From NCBI GenBank assembly GCA_902803635.1, contig CADCQU010000153.1, positions 1 through 5,364 of the forward strand: a stretch of DNA of 5,364 nt, given 5' to 3'. Positions 5,242 to 5,364 of this stretch are shown in pieces. The translations under genes were made by a program, and so were the position numbers. The first letter of the stretch is position 1; each line of letters opens with the position of its first letter. This stretch comes from an uncultured Lachnospiraceae bacterium (lineage in GTDB: Bacteria; Bacillota; Clostridia; Lachnospirales; Lachnospiraceae). Under the pieces are notes generated by a model. That model searched no databases. It worked only from the letters and a program-made list of their open reading frames with translations, and was not told where the DNA came from.

Positions 5242-5364
5242 CTGGGATTCCCATTTATTTGGAATATACTCGTTTCAAGGCACGGTTAATCCTGAAAAAT
5301 TGATGGAGCATTTTCCACCGGAGATATGGACGGGAAGCGTGAGTCTACGGGGGCGGGTTAGCTG
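5242..5364. other. Unassigned right-hand tail
   Basis: No gene is supported. A forward frame from ATG at 5303 is open to the window edge (MEHFPPEIWTGSVSLRGRVS) but has no ribosome binding site. A minus-strand frame entering from the right edge ends at 5275-5277 after 29 codons and could be the end of a leftward gene. TATACT at 5265-5270 resembles a -10 box but has no -35 partner. None of these can be decided without sequence to the right. Confidence 0.4.

Noticed and set aside
3911..5254. Minus-strand open frame of 447 codons opposite the secreted-protein gene
   Set aside because: It begins inside the terminator hairpin and family B repeat and then mirrors a well-supported gene. Its product has no domain I recognise. 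The HFSPVPK-like start comes from the repeat itself.
3265..5364. Gene 3 and its flanking repeats as an insertion sequence or cassette with its own mobility gene
   Set aside because: No transposase, integrase or reverse transcriptase is encoded, the large repeats are not terminal inverted repeats, and no target-site duplication could be identified. The repeats are reported, but not called a mobile element.

Overview
The window looks like ordinary chromosome from a gut-type member of the Clostridia (Bacillota). The evidence is the mix of strong Gram-positive ribosome binding sites, AT-rich extended -10 promoters beside GC-rich coding sequence, secreted proteins built from Big_2, fibronectin III, Listeria-Bacteroides (InlB B-type) and DUF5648-like modules, and many small palindromic repeats between genes. 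The organism cannot be named from this stretch.

Three genes are supported, all on the + strand. (1) Bases 1-1392 are the 3' part of a large modular surface or secreted protein; its start lies off the left edge. It ends in two fibronectin III-like domains and has no LPXTG or membrane anchor. (2) Bases 1690-3264 encode a complete cofactor-independent phosphoglycerate mutase (gpmI). Every active-site residue I could place is present. It has its own promoter, a strong Shine-Dalgarno sequence and its own terminator. (3) Bases 3635-5167 encode a secreted 510-residue protein: signal peptide, three InlB-type repeats, one Big_2 domain and three degenerate DUF5648-like repeats.

Each gene ends in a strong hairpin with a T-tract, and genes 2 and 3 each have a promoter candidate. 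The sequence therefore suggests three separate transcription units rather than an operon. A glycolytic housekeeping gene sits between two cell-surface protein genes without an evident functional link.

The least ordinary content is between the genes. Bases 1483-1522 form a double hairpin. The gpmI terminator has a duplicated 5' arm. Gene 3 is bracketed by two families of small repeats: an exact 21-bp match that forms a hairpin, whose stem shows a compensatory change between copies, and a 32-bp inverted repeat whose arms are conserved while its loop is not. I saw no CRISPR array, tRNA, rRNA, transposase, toxin-antitoxin pair or defence system, and nothing that amounts to a new multi-gene system. 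The last 120 bases are unassigned.
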